Positions 1-8,098 are shown, numbered from the stretch's first letter. The stretch is 17,304 nucleotides of DNA from Fidelibacterota bacterium UBA7303 (GCA_002471805.1 DKQR01000006.1:1-17304); one strand, 5' to 3'. Translations and numbers: made by a program. Notes: generated by a model from the sequence alone, not told the origin.

Positions 1-435
1 CCGGAGAATTCTGTAAACTATTTATATCGTCTAACTGAGATGTTAATCGAAAATAATCCACATTTAGATTCATTGTGGATAATAGGACATAGCATGGGCG
101 GTCTGGTTACGTCTTTATTCGCTGAAAAATGGGATCAGGTTTTTCCCATTACTATTCATAGTATTGCAGCACCCTTAGCAGGAATGGAACATCAACTACT
201 GTCTGGCTGTGAAAAGATTGCTAGAAAAGAATATTATATCAGCAGTACTGTCACCTATACGCAGTGGAAAACTGTTCACAGTCAGGACGGCGCATTTCGA
301 AAACTGAAAATCGACCCGCAGATAGTAAATATCAGAGGCGGAAAAAGTCTTTTGCTGCCGGAAGAATGGCAGAATATACGTTTAGGTCACAACAGATCAA
401 TCCAGTGGGTGTGTGAAAATATTTTTCAGTTGTAA
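1..435 (+). CDS. Alpha/beta hydrolase, C-terminal part (cut by window edge)
   Basis: The reading frame is open from base 1, so the gene begins outside the window; the first in-frame ATG at 40 is probably internal. The visible 144 residues contain a nucleophile elbow, GHSMGG, with the serine codon at 91-93. It is preceded by the hydrophobic strand LWII, as in lipases and other alpha/beta hydrolases. The histidine in LGHNRSI near the C-terminus (codon about 376-378) is a good candidate for the catalytic histidine. The acidic triad member cannot be assigned with confidence. The protein probably hydrolyses an ester or amide bond; the substrate is unknown. The next gene is also an alpha/beta hydrolase but shares no obvious sequence with this one beyond the fold motifs, so I do not see a recent duplication. 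Confidence 0.8.
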   Translation, partial: PENSVNYLYRLTEMLIENNPHLDSLWIIGHSMGGLVTSLFAEKWDQVFPITIHSIAAPLAGMEHQLLSGCEKIARKEYYISSTVTYTQWKTVHSQDGAFRKLKIDPQIVNIRGGKSLLLPEEWQNIRLGHNRSIQWVCENIFQL

Positions 436-473
436 TCATGGACCCCGCCCACTTGTCTTCACAGGCTATGCAT

Positions 474-510
474 GGTTTTTTATTTATCCAGCGATAGGTA
501 GATTTGAATA
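474..510 (+). repeat. Diverged copy 1 of a repeated leader element
   Basis: Aligned without gaps to 2107-2143, 28 of 37 bases match. This includes GGTTTTTT at the left end and GGTAGATTTG-ATA at the right end (13 of 14 with one G/A change). The T-run inflates the match, so the 3' block is the better evidence. Unlike the other copies, it ends 42 bases before the ATG of its gene at 553 rather than at the start codon. A short echo, GTTTAAGATATG, at the ATG of 553 resembles the end of copy 3. Confidence 0.45.
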
Positions 511-552
511 CGGTCGAATGAATCATTGTAGTTCGCTGACAAAGTTTAAGAT

Positions 553-1935
553 ATGAAAAGTATTAATCGCTTCATTGCAATGTTAATTTATTGTTTCTCT
601 TTTGGATGGACAGATCCCGGTGACTTGATCGATTATAATCATCAAAGTTCATTTTCAGTTACGGTCATCGAGTTCATCCTCAACTCTATGGGTAATGATT
701 TGTCCCTGCCTGTTTATTCCATTTCGGTCTATGATATTCATTACGAATCGCACCGTCCAGACGGTACGGTGGATACCTTGTCCGGGCTCATAAGCATTCC
801 ACAGTCACCCACAAAGGCGTTTCCTATTGCTGCATACCAGCACGGCACAATTCTACTGGATAATCAGGCCCCTTCCATAACTGGTATGAGTCTTAATAAT
901 CTGGAAATCCTTTTGGTTGGGTTGATTACCACCCCATCTGGTTTTGTTTCAATATTTCCCGATTATGCAGGGCTGGGAGACCCGGAAAATTACCATCCGT
1001 ATATTATTGCCGATTCTCATACACGTGCTGTGGTAAACATGATAAGGGCCCTCAGGCAATTATCAGAAGAACTGACTGGGGACGACCAGTTTCAATTAAA
1101 TGATCAATTATTTCTTATTGGATATTCTGATGGAGGTTATGCAACTTTGGCAGCCCAGCGTGGAATCCAATTACACTATCCAGATGAATTCCTCGTCACT
1201 GCATCCTGCCCTATGGCCGGGCCCTACGATCTTGCAGGAACTATGGTAGATTATTTTTTATCTGAACCAGATTATTCTCAACCATATTACATACCCTATG
1301 TTCTCACCAGTCATTTATGGTATTACCAAGGTTTGGATGTTGACTTTCATGATTATTTTGAACCTTTTTGGGCTGATACCCTGCCTTCCCTTTTCGATGG
1401 CACTCATTCCGGCGGCGAGATCAACGAAATGATGCCCGATAATCCGCTGGACATATTATTGCCTGAGGTTCTGGATGAATTTATCAATAGCGATGATCAT
1501 TTTTTTCGCCAAACATTGCAGGAGAATACCTTATTGGACTGGGTTCCAGAAAGTCCTACCTATTTCTACCATGGATTGGGTGATGATATTGTTCCCTACG
1601 AAAATGCACAGGTCGCTTATGATACCTTTGTGGACAGCGGGGCATCGAATGTCAACCTTATTTTATATCCAGTAGAATTGGGTGGACATTCAGAAGTGGC
1701 GCCTACCTGTCTATTTGCTGGATATGAGGTTATCCTTGATTATCAAACCATTAGTCCCAAAGGGGATATGAATGGCGATGGCTCGTTGTTTACAGAAGAT
1801 ATGGATCTTCTTTCTGAATCTATTCTATTTGAAAATGATCTTACAGAATTTCAATGGTGGGCAGGTGATATTGATTATGATGAGAGTCATTCAGTTTTTG
1901 ATCTATTACGTTTATCCGATTTATTGGAAGATTAA
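553..1935 (+). CDS. Secreted alpha/beta hydrolase (secretory-lipase-like) with dockerin-like C-terminus
   Basis: This is a 460-residue protein. Residues 1 to about 18 form a short basic and then hydrophobic signal sequence; the cleavage site is not clear. The catalytic domain spans about 50-400. It has an oxyanion-loop segment near YQHGT (95-99), the strand and loop FPDYAGLG (135-142) followed by HPY (148-150), the nucleophile elbow GYSDGG with Ser192, an acidic residue in GLGDDIVP (Asp344 or Asp345), and His379 in GGHS. The PDYxGLG/HPY/GYSxGG arrangement resembles secretory lipases and related exported esterases. Residues 404-460 carry two dockerin-type calcium loops, GDMNGDGSLFTED and GDIDYDESHSVFD, each followed by a helix. 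Such tails occur widely in FCB secreted proteins without cellulosomes. The likely role is extracellular ester hydrolysis; the substrate is unknown. The start ATG has no clear Shine-Dalgarno sequence. Confidence 0.85.
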   Translation: MKSINRFIAMLIYCFSFGWTDPGDLIDYNHQSSFSVTVIEFILNSMGNDLSLPVYSISVYDIHYESHRPDGTVDTLSGLISIPQSPTKAFPIAAYQHGTILLDNQAPSITGMSLNNLEILLVGLITTPSGFVSIFPDYAGLGDPENYHPYIIADSHTRAVVNMIRALRQLSEELTGDDQFQLNDQLFLIGYSDGGYATLAAQRGIQLHYPDEFLVTASCPMAGPYDLAGTMVDYFLSEPDYSQPYYIPYVLTSHLWYYQGLDVDFHDYFEPFWADTLPSLFDGTHSGGEINEMMPDNPLDILLPEVLDEFINSDDHFFRQTLQENTLLDWVPESPTYFYHGLGDDIVPYENAQVAYDTFVDSGASNVNLILYPVELGGHSEVAPTCLFAGYEVILDYQTISPKGDMNGDGSLFTEDMDLLSESILFENDLTEFQWWAGDIDYDESHSVFDLLRLSDLLED

Positions 1936-2085
1936 ATGTAACCATCTCTATGTTTAAGACAAGTCCGTTCTGCAATGTAGAGTGTTGGCCAAATAGTTAA
2001 CCTCGTCTGGCAGATATTAATTGGCCAAAAGATGATGCAAAACTAATATTTCTGTGCCCTTGTAAAGGATCTAACGTTTCATAAC

Positions 2086-2114
2086 AAAAAACCCCGCTCT
2101 TAGCGGGGTTTTTT
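2086..2114. terminator. Strong bidirectional intrinsic terminator
   Basis: A perfect inverted repeat has a 13-base left arm (AAAAAACCCCGCT, 2086-2098), a CTT loop (2099-2101) and a right arm ending in six T (2102-2114). The GC core is CCCCGCT/AGCGGGG. Because the arms begin with A6 and end with T6, it can terminate transcription from either side. It closes the hydrolase gene at 553-1935. Its right arm is also the left end of the repeated leader. Confidence 0.9.
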
Positions 2115-2145
2115 GTTTGTGGGAGGATGGGTAGATTTGGATATG
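2102..2145 (+). repeat. Leader element copy 2, running into the sulfatase start
   Basis: The copy begins with the right arm of the terminator and ends at the ATG at 2143. Its first 22 bases (2102-2123) are identical to 3791-3812, and GGGTAGATTT (2129-2138) is identical to 3818-3827, with a five-base variable patch between. It contains GGAGG (2122-2126), 16 bases before the ATG, which is long for a Shine-Dalgarno sequence. It also contains TAGATTTG (2132-2139), which fits the Bacteroidota -7 consensus TAnnTTTG. Confidence 0.75.
2132..2139 (+). promoter_or_regulatory. Possible TAnnTTTG promoter box abutting the sulfatase start
   Basis: TAGATTTG matches the -7 box used by the Bacteroidota primary sigma factor. 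A TTG at 2113-2115 lies 16 bases upstream, slightly short for the usual -33 spacing. If the box is used, transcription would start at or very near the ATG at 2143, giving a leaderless or nearly leaderless mRNA. The same box is TAGATTTG at 499-506 and TAGATTTA at 3821-3828. This is inference from sequence only. Confidence 0.3.
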
Positions 2146-3690
2146 AGTAGATATATCTCATTATTATCATTTATTGTTTTCCAGTTCCTGTTTTGGTCCT
2201 GCGCGTTACCTGAAAAAATAAATAAACCTAACATCATTGTTATTATGGCTGATGACCTGGGTTTTGGTGATGTAGGAGCTTATGGTGCAAAGCCGGAAAA
2301 TGTTATGACTCCAAACATCGATAAACTAGCAGAAGGCGGTCTAAAATTTACCAGTGGATATTGTTCCGCTTCCACCTGTACCCCAACACGGTATTCATTC
2401 CTAACCGGAACTTATGCGTTTCGGAAAAATAATACAGGAATTGCACCCCCCAATAGTCCTGCAATTATCCAACCCGGCACCGAAACCATTGCTTCAATTT
2501 TAAAAAAAGCCGGATATAAAACTGCCGTTGTGGGAAAATGGCATTTGGGATTGGGAGGGCCTGAAGGGCCCAATTGGAATGGAGAGCTAAAACCGGGGCC
2601 ACGTGAAATAGGATTTGATTTTAATTTTCTACTTCCAACCACAAACGATCGGGTACCACAAGTTTACGTTGAAAATCACCGCGTTCGAGATCTGGATCCG
2701 AATGACCCACTATGGGTAGGACAGAAAAAACCAAACCCAGATCATCCCACTGGTATCACGCATCGAAACACTTTAAGAATGAACTGGAACGATGGTCATA
2801 ACAATACAATCCATAATGGAATTGGACGAATCGGTTTTTATACGGGAGGTCATACGGCTCGCTTTCGTGATGAGGACTTAGCCGATGCATGGGCGAAACA
2901 ATCCAATAAATGGATTACGGAAAATAAAGATGAACCTTTTTTCCTATTTTTCTCTTCTCACGATATACATGTCCCCCGAATGCCCCATGTGCGTTTCCAA
3001 GGAAAATCGGGTATGAGTTACCGTGGTGATGCTATTGTACAACTGGATTGGAATGTGGGTGAAATTATGAGAACATTAGACCGTCTTGATTTGACGGAAA
3101 AAACGCTTGTCATTTTCTGTTCAGATAATGGACCTGTTTTAGATGATGGTTACGATGATGAGGCCAATGAAACCCTTGGCGATCACAATCCAGGTGGGCC
3201 ATACAGTGGTGGAAAATACACTGTTCGTGAAGGTGGGACGCGAACACCATTCATCTCCTATTGGAAAGGTAGAATCGCTCCAGGTACTTCTGATAAAATG
3301 GTCTCCACAATTGATTTGGCTGCCAGCCTCGCCGCTTTAACAGGCGTGAATTTACCTGAAGAAGGAATGCTCGACAGTTTCAATGTTCTAAGCGCTTTAC
3401 TTGGGGAAAAATCCGCTGAAGGTCGGGATCATATTGTTTCTCAAGATAATGGTCGGCGCGGTAATTACGGATTGCGAGTTGGAAACTGGAAACTCCAGCG
3501 CCATGATTCGGAAAGAATGTATAACGGCAACCTTCAAATGGAAGCATGGACTGTACCCCAATACACCCTTTTCAACCTTACAGAAGATATTAAGGAAATG
3601 AATAATGTATATGAAAAATTTCCTGAAGTCGCCAAACGAATGAAAAATCAACTTCAATCAATTATCGACAATGGATATACCCGCAAATAA
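2143..3690 (+). CDS. Sulfatase (arylsulfatase family, formylglycine type), probable lipoprotein
   Basis: A 515-residue protein from ATG 2143. The frame is open upstream to a TTG at 2113, but that lies inside the terminator arm, so I reject it. Residues 1-19 form a hydrophobic signal ending FWSC, with Cys20 a plausible but non-ideal lipobox cysteine. The sulfatase core begins at NIIVIMADDLG, with metal ligands Asp37 and Asp38. The formylglycine motif CTPTR has Cys79 as the residue to be oxidised, then Pro81 and Arg83. GKWHLG gives Lys132 and His134, SSHDIH gives His273, CSDNG gives Asp328 and Asn329, and GGKYTVREGG gives Lys358. All the usual active-site positions are present and the length is normal, so it should be active if a formylglycine-generating enzyme exists elsewhere. 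It probably desulfates algal or other sulfated glycans at the cell surface. No carbohydrate-uptake genes accompany it here. Confidence 0.93.
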   Translation: MSRYISLLSFIVFQFLFWSCALPEKINKPNIIVIMADDLGFGDVGAYGAKPENVMTPNIDKLAEGGLKFTSGYCSASTCTPTRYSFLTGTYAFRKNNTGIAPPNSPAIIQPGTETIASILKKAGYKTAVVGKWHLGLGGPEGPNWNGELKPGPREIGFDFNFLLPTTNDRVPQVYVENHRVRDLDPNDPLWVGQKKPNPDHPTGITHRNTLRMNWNDGHNNTIHNGIGRIGFYTGGHTARFRDEDLADAWAKQSNKWITENKDEPFFLFFSSHDIHVPRMPHVRFQGKSGMSYRGDAIVQLDWNVGEIMRTLDRLDLTEKTLVIFCSDNGPVLDDGYDDEANETLGDHNPGGPYSGGKYTVREGGTRTPFISYWKGRIAPGTSDKMVSTIDLAASLAALTGVNLPEEGMLDSFNVLSALLGEKSAEGRDHIVSQDNGRRGNYGLRVGNWKLQRHDSERMYNGNLQMEAWTVPQYTLFNLTEDIKEMNNVYEKFPEVAKRMKNQLQSIIDNGYTRK

Positions 3691-3790
3691 TCTTTAGCAA
3701 ATAAAAATAAAAAAACTATTCGTACTAATTCTGGTACATATCATTAGTTTATTGCGACACATTATAATTATACCGAAATAATAAGCATCA

Positions 3791-3835
3791 AGCGGGGTTT
3801 TTTGTTTGTGGGTTGAGGGGTAGATTTAAGATATG
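3791..3835 (+). repeat. Leader element copy 3, with orphan terminator arm
   Basis: It starts with AGCGGGGTTTTTTGTTTG, the right arm of the terminator at 2102-2114 plus its following bases. The matching left arm (AAAAAACCCCGCT) is absent here, so no hairpin can form. It runs through GAGGGG (3815-3820) and TAGATTTAAGAT to the ATG at 3833. The identity with copy 2 is 22 contiguous bases plus a second block of 10, at the same distance from a start codon. Confidence 0.75.
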
Positions 3836-4684
3836 GTTCACCGCCTGATATCCGTATTCATATTCCTTGCCTGTGCCCATGCCAGTGATATAAAAAAACT
3901 GGCTGTTTTTCATTTCCAAAACCAGGGTCTAGAAACAGATGCAGCACATTCTATCCCGGAAAATATTCAAGACGAACTGCAAAAAACCAGTAATTACAGA
4001 TTTTTGGACGGCCAAAAAATAGAAACCATAATCACAGAGCAGAAAATCAACAGGGAAGACTGCGCCGACACCTGCCTGGCCCGGGTGGGAAAACTGGCGG
4101 GAGCGGACCAAGTCCTGACTGGAACTGCTATACTCCAGGATGGTCTTTATACCATCTCAGCCAGATTGTTGGATGTGGAATCAGGAATTACAGTGGAAGA
4201 AATTAGTTTCGACTCTCAGGATAAAAATGAACTGCTCCAGTTTGGCCTCTATTACCTGGCCGCGGGACTGGCTGGAAAACCTCTGCCAAAGAAAAACGGC
4301 GGGACAAAAATGTATACTGTAACCCTGGAGGCGATCGCAATTGATGAGACTGACTTTTTCCGTTCTGCCTTCGGCGAACCCTACCCTGTTTATATAATTC
4401 TCACCGAAAACAGCAGCCCGATCTGGGAAACCCACGTGGGGCACCTGCGCGGTTATCGAACTTTAAAGGAAAGTTTTGTGCTGGCTCTCAATGCGGAAAG
4501 TACCTATGAACTGCAGATCTATGACCCGGGATTTCAGCAGGAAGCAATGCATTACCGGATCACGTCCACTGCCGGGACCTGGCCCTTTCAAGAGGACAGG
4601 CATGCTCTGGGGGAACGGTCCTTTATCGAATTAAGCCAAAAGCTGGAACCGGGAATAGCGTACAAGCCGAATAAAAAAATATAA
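3833..4684 (+). CDS. Exported protein with CsgG/DUF2380-like N-terminal domain
   Basis: A 283-residue protein. Residues 1-17 are a clear signal peptide ending AHA, before SDIKK. Residues 20-150 have the pattern of the CsgG/DUF2380-like fold: IKKLAVFHFQN, a helix (DELQK), YRFLDGQKIETII, then DCADTCLARVGKLAGADQVLTG. In the last segment Cys77 and Cys81 sit before the helix, as is common in these domains, followed by strand pairs (YTISARLLDVESG). Such proteins occur in the periplasm or at the outer membrane, often near secretion or envelope genes. The C-terminal part (about 158-283) is beta-rich (YTVTLEAIAIDETDFFRSAFGEP). It could be a C2-like or jelly-roll domain, but I cannot name it. The gene is convergent with the next, 19 bases away, with no terminator seen between them. 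Its leader is copy 3 of the repeat. Confidence 0.75.
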   Translation: MVHRLISVFIFLACAHASDIKKLAVFHFQNQGLETDAAHSIPENIQDELQKTSNYRFLDGQKIETIITEQKINREDCADTCLARVGKLAGADQVLTGTAILQDGLYTISARLLDVESGITVEEISFDSQDKNELLQFGLYYLAAGLAGKPLPKKNGGTKMYTVTLEAIAIDETDFFRSAFGEPYPVYIILTENSSPIWETHVGHLRGYRTLKESFVLALNAESTYELQIYDPGFQQEAMHYRITSTAGTWPFQEDRHALGERSFIELSQKLEPGIAYKPNKKI

Positions 4685-4703
4685 AAACGGGTATATCAGT
4701 AAT

Positions 4704-7700
4704 TTACAAAGGCTTGGCCAGAATCACTGTTTGTACCGATTCCCATAACCGTGACGATGATTCATCCTTAAAGGAAACTTTCATCACATAGATCCCGATC
4801 CTAGCACTGGCCCCATTATCCTGTTTCCCATCCCATGTTAAGCGGCCATTCTGCCCGGCATGGATGTGATACACCGGTCGAGCTATCACCCGGCCGGACA
4901 TATCCAACACCTCCCACCTGACCACGGCCCGTTCGAATGGAAGCGCATACTCCAGGGTCAGAAAATCATCGATACCGTTGCCATCCGGTGAAAAAGGATT
5001 GGGCGTAAAATTAAGCTGTCCTTTTTCCGGCAGGCTTGAAAAATACAGACTGTTCTCCGCCCCGGGCGTCCTGCCCGCTCCTGCCACCGATATGCCCCAG
5101 TTCCCGCTATGATTGGATACAGCAGACAACCGGTATTTTTCCGTCGAGCGGGACTGGGTCATCGGCCAGGTGTCATTATATTGCAGGGAATCCACTATAG
5201 AGGCTGTGTGGTCCAGGATATAAATGGTTTCCTCCAGGTTATTCAGTCCCGGCAAGCCGGGAAGAGGAAAAAGTATGACTGACTCCTGTGGCACGGTTTC
5301 GACCATGGATGTGTCCCTAGTGATTAAAATGTAATTATACGGATCTATGTCATAATCAGGTAGGTATCCTTTTGAACCACTCTCATCCATAATCATCCAG
5401 TGGTCCAGGTTGACCTGCTCCAGGGATACCAGTTCCACGAATTCACTTTCCGCGGAATCTGGCAGATGAAAAAATTCGTTTATCAGAACAGCGCCGAAGG
5501 GGTAGCGTACGGCAATTTCAACGGCGGCAATATCATTTTCCGGATTGGCGTCATAGACAACATCCAGGATACAGAATACGGTATGGCCCCCGGAAGGCAG
5601 GACAGAGATCAGGGGGCAATAAACAACTGCCGTATCCCCGGCAGCAAGGGCTGAAAATGATCCTGTTCCAATTTCTTCCTCATGCCATTCTATGGAGATG
5701 GAACCACTGATGGATGTCATGCCCGTATTGGCGACAGGTACTTGCAGGGTAATTTCTGAATCGGGTGCAGCTGGTATAGGTAAATAAGTGATTGAGTCCC
5801 GGACAAGTGCTCCATCAGTATCCAGGATCATAACACTGTTTGGATATCCTGGAGTCATGGACAGGTTTTCCTTTGCAGATAGCCAGTTTTCAGCCACATC
5901 AGACAGGAAGTCTGGTCTTAATTTTTCTGTGGATTGCTCCCCTTCAACCGGCCAGGAAGAATCGTAGTACAACGAATCTATAATGGTTGCTGTATGATCG
6001 AACAGGTAAATCATATCGCCTGAGTTATTCAAATTTGGCCAGGAACTCAGCGGTACAATAAAATCAATGCCTTCAGGCACAGATTCAATAATAATTGAAT
6101 CTGCGGCAACAATCGCATATTCCCCGGTCTGCAGGTGGAAAGTTCCCAGGATAACCGGGGTACGATGGTTATCGGCAATGCCCCAGCCCTCTAGGGTAAG
6201 ATCGGCAAATGCCACCAGTTCAACAAACTCAGACTGGTCATTATTGGGTGCAGCCATAAATTCATTGAATAGTACTGAACCAAAGGAGAAATGGATCCTT
6301 AAGGTATCCGCTGCGCTGTTATCCTGGAGAGATGGATCATTTTCCACTTCCAGGATGACCGCAAGAACATGGCTACCAGGAGGCAAAGAACCCAGATTCA
6401 ATTCTACAAGGGAGGTGTCGTTCAGATTTCCTGATATGAATGCGTTCTGGTCCAATATATTTTCGTTGTAGGTCACTGTAACAATACCCTGAAAAACAGC
6501 AGTACCCCTGTTTAAAACCGGCACGGTCATGGTTATTTGATCCTCCTGACCCGGTATTTCCGGCTGATAAATAATAGCCTCGGGGAGCAAGGCACCATTT
6601 ATGACAGCCGGCGTAACAGAATTAGGGGCACCGGGTGTAAAACCGGACGGTGCAGTGGAATGAGCCCAGTTTTCAGGGATAGCTGAACCATCATTGGTAT
6701 AAAACTTTTCAAAAGAAACTCCCTGCATGATCTCCCATGTCGTAGTGTATTCCAGAGAATCAATAAGGGTTTCAAAAGGATCAAAGATTCGGATCTGGTC
6801 CCCCGAGTTGTTCAGGGAGGGGAAGCCTCCTGCGGGTACAAGATAGGGCACCAAATCAGGAACCGAGTCTAGAAGAGTTGAATCCGCAGCAACCACTACA
6901 TACCCACCGGAATCGATTGCTGCAGAATTCAAACTATAATTTTCCCCCGTATGGCTGTCTGTGACTCGCCAGCCCAGGAGATCAATTGCTGCATCTCCAA
7001 TATTGACCAGCTCCACAAATTCAGGAAAACCTGCGGCGGGCCGAGGGATAAACTCATTTAATACAATACTCTGCTCTTCATACCGCACTCCAAGCATAAC
7101 TGAAGCCTGATCATTGATATCATTTGTATCTCCCTCTGTATTCAGTGCGGCTAGAATTGTATGAAAGCCTGAAATAAACGGCCCGATCTCCAGTTCGAAA
7201 CCAGCCGTGTCCAATTCCTGGATAATTCCGGGGTATTCCTGGGTATAAAAACTGCCGTCCACAAGAACCTGGATTTGGGGCTCTGCCGCATGAAGGCCGA
7301 CATTGGCTATTTGTCCATTCAGGGTTATGGTTTGATGAGGTCCGACGATCGACGGAGTAAGGGCAAGATGCGTTACAGCAAAGTCAATAGAATCCGGCAG
7401 GACTGAATTGGACATACCCGGGGTGCCCAGAGAATCTATGCTTTGAGTCCAGTTAGCTGGACTGTTGAAAAGATGCAGTCGAATCCGCTCCAGAGAAAAA
7501 CCGTCATCAGACCAGTCCTCCCAGCCCAGGGTTTCTATGACCTGATCGGCGGAATCCAGAATATAGAGAGAATCCGAAGAGGACAGCCCGTTGCCGATAC
7601 TGGAATCATCCACCTTAACCAGGATGGTATTTTCAGGAATGAGACCCAGATAAATTCCGGAATTGACAGGGTAATCGCCCTCCAGGATCACCGCATAGGA

Positions 7701-7961
7701 AAGCGGCGGCACTTTTAAACCATAGCCGCTATCTATTAACGCGTCCGTACTGGAGCGGTCCCGGATGGACCAGCCATTCAAATCAAGGGTGTCCATCTCA
7801 GATGGATTAAATAATTCTACATACTCATTGGGTGAATCCGATCCCGGCAGGGCATAGATTATTTCTGTGATCAGGCATTCTCCCTGGGCCAAGACAAGAG
7901 CATGGTACAGCATCAGAAAATAAAATACGAAAATACTGTAGCGCTGTTTTTTCACCTCCAT
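4704..7961 (-). CDS. Large secreted protein with four lamin-tail domains, CARDB-like domains and a FlgD-type Ig C-terminus
   Basis: A 1085-residue protein. Residues 1-26 form a signal peptide ending VLAQG. Lamin-tail domains lie at about 28-185, 297-448, 560-710 and 822-972. Each opens with a hydrophobic strand then NE/TE and a (N/E)(E/F)(Y/F)VEL(F/V) core, and each ends with an S-x-E-(R/K) and W...TPG-x-x-NS pattern. The last three share LNN before a strand and DSL-x-Y. CARDB-like adhesion domains lie between them, at about 190-292, 452-558 and 715-820. The C-terminal domain (983-1082) opens with TPNPFSPDGNG and has WDGKQDNG, typical of the FlgD-like Ig domain at the end of exported FCB proteins. 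The protein is probably a surface or extracellular structural or binding protein; no catalytic site is visible. The start ATG at 7961 could be replaced by GTG at 7955, since GGAGG falls at 7955-7959. A 10-base palindrome, GTCAGCTGAC, lies just upstream at 7968-7977. Confidence 0.88.
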   Translation of the reverse strand: MEVKKQRYSIFVFYFLMLYHALVLAQGECLITEIIYALPGSDSPNEYVELFNPSEMDTLDLNGWSIRDRSSTDALIDSGYGLKVPPLSYAVILEGDYPVNSGIYLGLIPENTILVKVDDSSIGNGLSSSDSLYILDSADQVIETLGWEDWSDDGFSLERIRLHLFNSPANWTQSIDSLGTPGMSNSVLPDSIDFAVTHLALTPSIVGPHQTITLNGQIANVGLHAAEPQIQVLVDGSFYTQEYPGIIQELDTAGFELEIGPFISGFHTILAALNTEGDTNDINDQASVMLGVRYEEQSIVLNEFIPRPAAGFPEFVELVNIGDAAIDLLGWRVTDSHTGENYSLNSAAIDSGGYVVVAADSTLLDSVPDLVPYLVPAGGFPSLNNSGDQIRIFDPFETLIDSLEYTTTWEIMQGVSFEKFYTNDGSAIPENWAHSTAPSGFTPGAPNSVTPAVINGALLPEAIIYQPEIPGQEDQITMTVPVLNRGTAVFQGIVTVTYNENILDQNAFISGNLNDTSLVELNLGSLPPGSHVLAVILEVENDPSLQDNSAADTLRIHFSFGSVLFNEFMAAPNNDQSEFVELVAFADLTLEGWGIADNHRTPVILGTFHLQTGEYAIVAADSIIIESVPEGIDFIVPLSSWPNLNNSGDMIYLFDHTATIIDSLYYDSSWPVEGEQSTEKLRPDFLSDVAENWLSAKENLSMTPGYPNSVMILDTDGALVRDSITYLPIPAAPDSEITLQVPVANTGMTSISGSISIEWHEEEIGTGSFSALAAGDTAVVYCPLISVLPSGGHTVFCILDVVYDANPENDIAAVEIAVRYPFGAVLINEFFHLPDSAESEFVELVSLEQVNLDHWMIMDESGSKGYLPDYDIDPYNYILITRDTSMVETVPQESVILFPLPGLPGLNNLEETIYILDHTASIVDSLQYNDTWPMTQSRSTEKYRLSAVSNHSGNWGISVAGAGRTPGAENSLYFSSLPEKGQLNFTPNPFSPDGNGIDDFLTLEYALPFERAVVRWEVLDMSGRVIARPVYHIHAGQNGRLTWDGKQDNGASARIGIYVMKVSFKDESSSRLWESVQTVILAKPL

Positions 7962-8098
7962 CCTGTAGTCAGCTGACCGGATAACTGAAAATCACCTAAG
8001 TTTTTATAATTCCAAGGGACCAATTTTAACCTGTTTTAATTTTGAGAACGTCTCCCGCCAAGGCTATCTTACTGGCCTCATGGAAACCAAACTGATTT

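Noticed and set aside
1985..2028. Two copies of the palindrome TTGGCCAA at 1985-1992 and 2021-2028
   Set aside because: Eight-base palindromes this close could pair, but the 28-base loop and lack of neighbouring symmetry give no functional reading.
2113..2142. TTG start extending the sulfatase by ten residues
   Set aside because: It lies in the T-run of the terminator and would put charged residues before the signal sequence; ATG 2143 gives a normal lipoprotein-like N-terminus.
4685..4703. Terminator between the convergent genes
   Set aside because: Only 19 bases separate the stops, and no stem with a T-run could be found here or just inside the gene ends.
6067..6471. 134-codon plus-strand frame within the lamin-tail gene, and similar frames at 5400-5654 and 7443-7718
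   Set aside because: They are antisense to a clearly domain-supported gene, and the translations have no recognisable domain or signal.
7968..7977. Perfect 10-base palindrome GTCAGCTGAC upstream of the lamin-tail gene
   Set aside because: It could be an operator, but a single short palindrome without a known regulator or second copy is not enough to call.
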